From JAOTYV01 sp964469835 (lineage in GTDB: Bacteria > Pseudomonadota > Alphaproteobacteria > UBA8366): a stretch of 18,737 bases of DNA. The notes below the pieces were generated by a model, which was not told the origin of the DNA, did not search any database, and saw only the letters and a list, made by a program, of their open reading frames with translations. Position 1 is the stretch's first letter. Each line of letters begins with the position of its first letter. Position numbers and translations under genes: made by a program. Where the stretch lies: contig CAYYBI010000520.1 in NCBI GenBank assembly GCA_964469835.1, positions 1 to 18,737 on the forward strand, read 5' to 3'. Shown piece after piece: positions 14,253 to 18,737 of this stretch.

Positions 14253-15653
14253 GTGACGGATTTCGCTTTTTTAACACTCGCCGAGGCCGCGGCGCTGCTC
14301 CGCGACAAGAAGATTTCGCCGGTCGAATATACCGAGGCTCTGCTGGCCCGGATCGACCGCCTGAACGGGAAGCTCGATGCCTTCCTCCGGTTGACGCCCG
14401 ACATCGCGATGGCGGATGCACGCCGCGCGGAAAAGGAGATTCAAGCCGGCAATTGGCGCGGCCCGATGCATGGTGTGCCCTACGGCCTCAAAGACATCAT
14501 CGACTACCAAGGCCTGCCGACCACCGGCCATTCCAGAATTCTGCAAGACAACGTCGCGAAAGCCGACGCGCCGGTGACCGAGAAGCTGAAGGCGGCAGGC
14601 GGCATCCTGATGGGCAAGATGTCGACCCACGAATTCGCCATCGGCGGCCCCTCCTTCGATTTGCCCTGGCCGCCCGCCCGCAACCCGTGGAATCCGGACT
14701 ACCACCCGGGCGGCTCCTCGAGCGGCTCGGGTTCAGCACTCGCCGCCGGGTTGCTGCCGGCGGCGCTCGGCACCGACACCGGCGGCTCGGTGCGCAATCC
14801 CGCCTCGATGTGCGGCATCGTCGGCATGAAGGCAACCTATGGCCGGGTGAGCCGGCGCGGCGTCCTGCCGCTGTCCTTCTCGCTCGACCATATCGGGCCG
14901 ATGACGCGAACGGTCACCGACAACGCCATGCTGCTCAACGTGCTGGCGGGGCACGACGCCGGTGATCCGGCGAGCGCGCGGGTCGACGTGCCGGATTTCA
15001 CCGCCGAGATCGACAAGGGCGTCAAAGGAATGACCATCGGCGTGATCCGCCACTTCTACGAAAAAGACGATACCTGCACGCCCGAAATGGCAAAATCCAT
15101 TGAGGACGCGCTCGCTGTCCTGAAGGATCTCGGCGCGGAGATCCGCGAAATACAGGTCGATCCGCTGCAGGTCTATGCAGCGTGCAACCGAACCATCCTG
15201 ACCAGCGAAGCCTATGCGATTCACGAGAAATGGCTGCAGGAACGGCCTGAGGATTATGGTGACCGCGGCCGCGAGCGGATCTTGGCGGGCGCCTTCATCC
15301 GTGCCGCCGACTACGTCAACGCGACCCGCCAGCGCCGCAAACTGACCGAACGATTCAATGCGACAATCGCCGATCTCGACGCGGTCGTCACGGTCAGCAG
15401 CATGGAACCGGCCTGCCGCATCGACGACGAGGCGGAAGTCGACCGTACCTACTCGCGGCAAGCGCGCGCGCCCTTCAACGTGACCGGCAGCCCCGCCCTC
15501 GCGGTGCCCACCGGGTTCAGCCCGAATGGTCTGCCACTGGCCATGCAGATCGTCGGTAAACCGTTCGACGAGGCAACGGTCTACCGCGTCGCCCGCGCCC
15601 ATGAAGCGGCAACCGGCTGGACCGACAAGCATCCGCCGCTGGGAGACGATTGA
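14253..15653 (+). CDS. Amidase-signature family hydrolase
   Basis: The 466-residue protein belongs to the amidase-signature family, which hydrolyses carboxamides with a Ser-cisSer-Lys triad. K80 (PYGLKDI), S155 (HPGGSSSGSG) and S179 (GTDTGGSVRNP) have the family spacing of 75 and 24 residues. The signature GGSSSGSGSALAAG and the strand GMKATYGRVSRRGVLPLSFSLDHIGPM are typical of GatA/AtzE-like members. Substrate cannot be read directly. Start is GTG, three bases after the small-protein stop; in-frame upstream extension is not supported because translational coupling to the 63-residue gene explains initiation. It is the last operon gene; no strong terminator follows before the next gene at 15757. 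Confidence 0.9.
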   Translation: MTDFAFLTLAEAAALLRDKKISPVEYTEALLARIDRLNGKLDAFLRLTPDIAMADARRAEKEIQAGNWRGPMHGVPYGLKDIIDYQGLPTTGHSRILQDNVAKADAPVTEKLKAAGGILMGKMSTHEFAIGGPSFDLPWPPARNPWNPDYHPGGSSSGSGSALAAGLLPAALGTDTGGSVRNPASMCGIVGMKATYGRVSRRGVLPLSFSLDHIGPMTRTVTDNAMLLNVLAGHDAGDPASARVDVPDFTAEIDKGVKGMTIGVIRHFYEKDDTCTPEMAKSIEDALAVLKDLGAEIREIQVDPLQVYAACNRTILTSEAYAIHEKWLQERPEDYGDRGRERILAGAFIRAADYVNATRQRRKLTERFNATIADLDAVVTVSSMEPACRIDDEAEVDRTYSRQARAPFNVTGSPALAVPTGFSPNGLPLAMQIVGKPFDEATVYRVARAHEAATGWTDKHPPLGDD

Positions 15654-15756
15654 ACCGGGAATCCGCCGCCGCTTGGCCCCATAATCGGGATGCTAAAGCC
15701 ACATTAACCGCTGGCCGATACGGTTCCCCTAGGGAAAGATCTCTGGAGGCGTGCGG

Positions 15757-16773
15757 ATGAAGCGATGGCTTTGCCTGACTGTGCTTTTTTGCGCCGTGAC
15801 CGCCACGCCGCTTCGGGCGGCAGGCGGTAGTGCGGCGACGGACTATTTTTCGATTCAGGTCCGCGCGGTGCCACCGGCCGAGCACAAGGACGGGCTGGCA
15901 ACCTACCAGCGGCTGCGGCAACAGGGTTATCAGAGCTATATCTACGGTGTGAAAATCCGCGGCGAGAAATGGTACAGGATCGCCATCGGCCTATTCGAGG
16001 GCCGCACAGCCGCGGCCGACTTCGGTGCCGCCTTCACTCAAGCCACCAGAATGGACCATTTCGTTATCAAGGCGCCGGTACGCGTCCTGCCCGGCCCCGA
16101 CGGTGACGCCTTCATCCTTGGGCCGAGCACGTTGTGGATCAGCATCAACGGCGTGCTTCGCGAACTGTTCGCCTATGACGTCAATCCACAAAATCGCTCT
16201 CGGCTGCCGGCCCCTATCGTTGCCATACCATCGCCCGACCGCCGGACGCTCATCCTGCAGTTTGACTTCAGACTGTACTTCGCCGACATGGATCGGCCTG
16301 CCGCCATCTCCCTGATGGATAGCCGCATGCCAGGTATCTACCAGCCGCAACCGCGTTGGTCGCCGTCCGGTCGATATGTGGCATTCCTCGACATGCTGGA
16401 ATTCGAGGTTCCAACCGGGCTTTGGATTGCGCGCGCAGATGGCAGCGGACTGCGCTGCCTGGCATGCAACCGAACCGGCCGGAGTGCGGTGAGATCGTTC
16501 GTCTGGCACCCGACCGAGGACCGCGTGCTGTTCATCGAGGCATTCTCCCAAGGCACCGTCGCTGTCGGTGGCGACCTGCTCAGCGCCGATATGGACGGAA
16601 TCGTTCGACCGGTGACTGCCATCAATCGCGGCAAGCGCGAGGAAATCGCCGGCGATCTGACGATTTCTGACGGATTTCTGAACTTCCGCCGGGTCCGGTT
16701 CGACGAAAATTATAACAAGAAGACCTTCATCGCCGAACGGCTTCCGCTCGACGCATTGCCACCACGGAACTAG
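15757..16773 (+). CDS. Exported SPOR plus beta-propeller-like protein
   Basis: The 338-residue protein has a signal peptide (MKRWLCLTVLFCAVTATPLRA) and a SPOR-like domain at about 29-107 (YFSIQVRAVPP, KWYRIAIGLFEGR, HFVIKAPV). The remainder (about 115-338) carries TolB/PD40-like strands: PIVAIPSPDRRTLILQF, PRWSPSGRYVAFLD, LWIARADGSGLRCLACN and FVWHPTEDRVLFIEAF. Only about three to four blades are recognisable, fewer than a complete propeller. SPOR plus a TolB-like propeller suggests envelope or septal targeting of a protein-interaction module. GTG at 15751 is a possible start, but GGAGG (15745-15749) lies 7 bases before ATG 15757. Its likely promoter is in the 103-base gap after the amidase. 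It is a second SPOR protein in this window, distinct in architecture from the one at 69-809. Confidence 0.72.
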   Translation: MKRWLCLTVLFCAVTATPLRAAGGSAATDYFSIQVRAVPPAEHKDGLATYQRLRQQGYQSYIYGVKIRGEKWYRIAIGLFEGRTAAADFGAAFTQATRMDHFVIKAPVRVLPGPDGDAFILGPSTLWISINGVLRELFAYDVNPQNRSRLPAPIVAIPSPDRRTLILQFDFRLYFADMDRPAAISLMDSRMPGIYQPQPRWSPSGRYVAFLDMLEFEVPTGLWIARADGSGLRCLACNRTGRSAVRSFVWHPTEDRVLFIEAFSQGTVAVGGDLLSADMDGIVRPVTAINRGKREEIAGDLTISDGFLNFRRVRFDENYNKKTFIAERLPLDALPPRN

Positions 16774-17032
16774 GGGCAGCCGCTGCGCGCGGGGCAGCGA
16801 TAGGGTAATTCGAAATTGGGCTGACGGTAAACCGACGGCTCTTTCTCCCATGCCATTCCAGAAAAACACAAATATTGTTCCGCGATATCCTCCCGGGGGT
16901 GCTTTCCGCGCGTTGTCGGCGATATTCATGCCATCGATCTATACTTCTCGACACCCGCTGAAATTCTGTGACGCAGGCGCAATCGCACGGTAAACAGGGC
17001 GCAAGCATCTTCGCCGTCATCCTGAGACAAGA

Positions 17033-18292
17033 ATGCGCCCGGCACCGCGCTTCAACATTCACTACCGCCACGTCGTACTCGCCGCCTCGCTGCTGATGCT
17101 GATGGTAGGCCAGGGCGGTGCGTATATTCTTGTCGTATCCCTGAAGGACATCGCGGCGAGCTTCAATTGGCCCCGCACGGTGCCGTCGCTCGCCTATTCA
17201 TTTCAGTTCATCGGCGCCGGCGTCGGCGGCATCCTGATGGGCCATTTGCTTGACCGATCCGGCATGGGGAAACCGGCGCTGATCGGCGCGCTGATGATCG
17301 GCAGCGGCGCGATCATGGCGAGCCGTCTCGAAACGCAATGGGAGCTGTATCTGATCTATGGCGTGATGATCGGACTGTTCGGACAGGCAACGCTGTTTTC
17401 GCCGCTCATGGCCAACGTCACCCGATGGTTCGAGCAGCGCCGGGGTACGGCGGTCGGTATCGTCGCCAGCGGTCAGACCCTCGCGGGCACCGTCTGGCCG
17501 CCGATCTTCAGCCATTTCAATCAGACAATCGGTTGGCGTGACACGTTTTTCTGGTATGGCGTTTTCGCGGTCCTTGTCATGCTGCCGCTCAGTCTGGTCT
17601 TCCGCCGCAGGGCGCCCGGCGATACGCCGCCCCCTGGCCCGTCCACCGTGGATCACACACTACTGCCCGATGATAGGCCGGTGGACACGAGTATCGCCGG
17701 CACCCTGTCACCGGGCGCAACCCTTGTCCTGCTGTGCGTTGCGATCGTCGGCTGCTGCATCGCAATGTCCCTGCCCCTCGCACACATCGTCGCCCATGCC
17801 AGCGATCTTGGCCACTCGCCAACCCATGCCGCCGGCATGCTCGCGCTCATGCTGCTGGCAAGTTCGTTCGCCCGAATCTTCGGTGTCGGTTATTTAAGCG
17901 AACGCCATGGCGGTCTTGGCGCACTATTCATTTTTTCCGGGGCGCAAGCGGCCACCCTCGCGCTCTTCCTCATTGTCGATAGCCAGATTGGGCTCTATGT
18001 CCTCGCCGTCGCGTTCGGCCTCGGCTACGCCGGTGTCATCCCATGCTACGCTATCGCGACGCGCGAACATCTGCCGCATCAGCGCACCGGACGCGACACC
18101 GCAATCGTCATCCTGTTCGGCGCAATCGGCATGGCGGCCGGCAGCGCGCTCGGCGGCGCCATGTACGATCTGACCGGCAGCTACAATCCGGCCTTCCTGA
18201 TCGGCCTGGCATTCAACCACGCAAACCTCGTCGTCGTCGGCGTTCTGATCTATCGCACGCGAAAACACCCGCCCAACGCCGTGCCCGCCTGA
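17033..18292 (+). CDS. MFS transporter, 12-segment carboxylate-carrier type
   Basis: This 419-residue protein has about 12 hydrophobic segments. N-terminal MFS features include GGILMGHLLDRSGMGKPALIGA (motif A between segments 2 and 3) and WFEQRRGTAVGIVASGQTLAG, the block common in monocarboxylate/oxalate-formate-type carriers. A central hydrophilic loop at about 190-225 is followed by the second six-segment half, where YLSERHGGLGALFIF mirrors motif A. Such carriers often move organic acids, which would suit the neighbouring catabolic operon and the malate/lactate-type dehydrogenase downstream, but the substrate is inferred from context. Only a weak GAG precedes the ATG. A 259-base spacer separates it from the SPOR-propeller gene. 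Confidence 0.85.
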   Translation: MRPAPRFNIHYRHVVLAASLLMLMVGQGGAYILVVSLKDIAASFNWPRTVPSLAYSFQFIGAGVGGILMGHLLDRSGMGKPALIGALMIGSGAIMASRLETQWELYLIYGVMIGLFGQATLFSPLMANVTRWFEQRRGTAVGIVASGQTLAGTVWPPIFSHFNQTIGWRDTFFWYGVFAVLVMLPLSLVFRRRAPGDTPPPGPSTVDHTLLPDDRPVDTSIAGTLSPGATLVLLCVAIVGCCIAMSLPLAHIVAHASDLGHSPTHAAGMLALMLLASSFARIFGVGYLSERHGGLGALFIFSGAQAATLALFLIVDSQIGLYVLAVAFGLGYAGVIPCYAIATREHLPHQRTGRDTAIVILFGAIGMAAGSALGGAMYDLTGSYNPAFLIGLAFNHANLVVVGVLIYRTRKHPPNAVPA

Positions 18293-18324
18293 AGGGCGTT
18301 CAAACGGCCCGAATTTGCCTCCGG

Positions 18325-18346
18325 TTCCATTTGGCGATACATGGAA
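18325..18346 (+). promoter_or_regulatory. Inverted repeat TTCCAT-N10-ATGGAA (possible operator)
   Basis: TTCCAT (18325-18330) and ATGGAA (18341-18346) are perfect inverted copies with a 10-base spacer, about one helical turn and a half between centres. They lie 94 bases before the dehydrogenase ATG in an otherwise non-coding gap. The geometry fits a dimeric regulator; which one is unknown. Confidence 0.3.
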
Positions 18347-18385
18347 TAAGGCGATTGGCGCGACAACAGCGCTTCTCGAAACGCC

Positions 18386-18409
18386 CCGGCGGGCAATCGA
18401 CCCCGCCGG
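18386..18409 (+). other. GC-rich hairpin before the dehydrogenase gene
   Basis: CCGGCGGG (18386-18393) and CCCGCCGG (18402-18409) form an 8-bp stem with an 8-base loop, 16 bases before the GGGAGG ribosome site of the next gene. No T-run follows, so it is not a typical intrinsic terminator. It may be a leftover processing or roadblock structure. Confidence 0.4.
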
Positions 18410-18439
18410 ACAAGAGCACATCCAGGGAGGAAACCGTCG

Positions 18440-18737
18440 ATGGCCGACACCATGCCCGAAGGCGTGAAGTTCTATCCAGCCAAAACCGTGCGCGACCAGA
18501 TCGACGCCTGCCTCACCGCCTGGGGCATGCCGAAGGAACATGTGGAGATCACCGCCAGCGTGATGGTCGACGCCGATAGTTGCGGCATCGATACCCATGG
18601 CCTGTCGATGATCACCACCTACGATTTCCGCCGCCGCGAGAATATGATCACGATGGACGCGGAAATTTCGGTTGTGAATGAAACGCCGGTCACCGCACTG
18701 CTCGATGCGGGCGGCGGGCTCGGCTATGTACCGTCGG
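18440..18737 (+). CDS. Ldh2-type malate/L-lactate dehydrogenase, N-terminal part
   Basis: Translation from ATG 18440 runs open to the window end (99 codons, no stop). It starts MADTMPEGVKFYPAKTVRDQ and reaches VMVDADSCGIDTHGLSMITTYDF. The ADSCGIDTHGL block carries the conserved His-Gly of the NAD(P)-dependent Ldh2/ComC family, which includes malate, lactate, ureidoglycolate and sulfolactate dehydrogenases unrelated to classical LDH. The C-terminal dinucleotide-binding part is beyond the window, so the substrate class is undefined. GGGAGG lies 9 bases before ATG. The GG-rich end (LLDAGGGLGY) matches the start of the next family block. The gene follows the MFS carrier by 147 bases and may belong to the same catabolic locus. 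Confidence 0.85.
   Translation, partial: MADTMPEGVKFYPAKTVRDQIDACLTAWGMPKEHVEITASVMVDADSCGIDTHGLSMITTYDFRRRENMITMDAEISVVNETPVTALLDAGGGLGYVPS

Noticed and set aside
14733..15632. 299-codon minus-strand frame opposite the amidase
   Set aside because: It is antisense to an amidase with an intact catalytic triad, and has no start signal or domain.
16781..16799. GC-rich hairpin (CGCTGC/GCAGCG) just after the SPOR-propeller stop, considered as a terminator
   Set aside because: No T-run follows and the stem is only 6 bp, so an intrinsic terminator is not supported.

Overview
The window is GC-rich chromosomal DNA. Strong Shine-Dalgarno sites, CtrA-type boxes, mandelate-racemase, amidase and acyl-CoA enzymes, a Rickettsia 17 kDa-type glycine-zipper lipoprotein and a mesaconyl-CoA-hydratase-like protein together suggest an alphaproteobacterium, perhaps Rhodospirillales-like. 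The taxonomy is inferred from gene content only. No rRNA, tRNA, CRISPR array, insertion sequence or integrase was seen.

Layout. (1) 69-809 (-): membrane-anchored SPOR-domain protein. Behind it is an AT-rich control region with two exact CtrA half-sites and a tandem repeat. (2) 1139-3759 (+): a DHA2-type drug exporter, then a 347-residue protein of unknown function that may be translated from a leaderless mRNA. (3) 3790-8735 (-): an orphan acyl-CoA carboxyltransferase, a GT-C-like membrane glycosyltransferase and an enolase-superfamily (mandelate racemase subgroup) dehydratase or racemase. Spacers of about 270-290 bp separate these three. (4) 8905-10726: a MarR-like winged-helix protein (-) divergent from a His/Arg-rich exported small protein (+), with a very AT-rich shared promoter region, then a 17 kDa-antigen-like lipoprotein closed by a tandem-hairpin terminator. 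(5) 10794-15653 (+): a compact five-gene catabolic operon. It encodes a 3-hydroxyaspartate/D-threonine-type aldolase, a mesaconyl-C4-CoA-hydratase-like protein, a 3-isopropylmalate-dehydrogenase-like enzyme, a 63-residue AtzG/GatC-like protein and an amidase-signature hydrolase. (6) 15757-16773 (+): exported SPOR plus beta-propeller protein. (7) 17033-18292 (+): MFS carrier. (8) 18440-end (+): start of an Ldh2-type malate/lactate dehydrogenase, cut by the window edge.

The most interesting part is region 5. Its enzymes act on amide, beta-hydroxy-amino-acid, branched C5 acyl-CoA and 2-hydroxy-3-alkyl-diacid chemistry, and I know of no named pathway that uses this set. Together with the MFS carrier and Ldh2-type dehydrogenase downstream, it looks like an uncharacterised catabolic locus for an amide-containing or branched dicarboxylate substrate. 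That reading is inference. The individual family assignments rest on catalytic residues visible in the translations.
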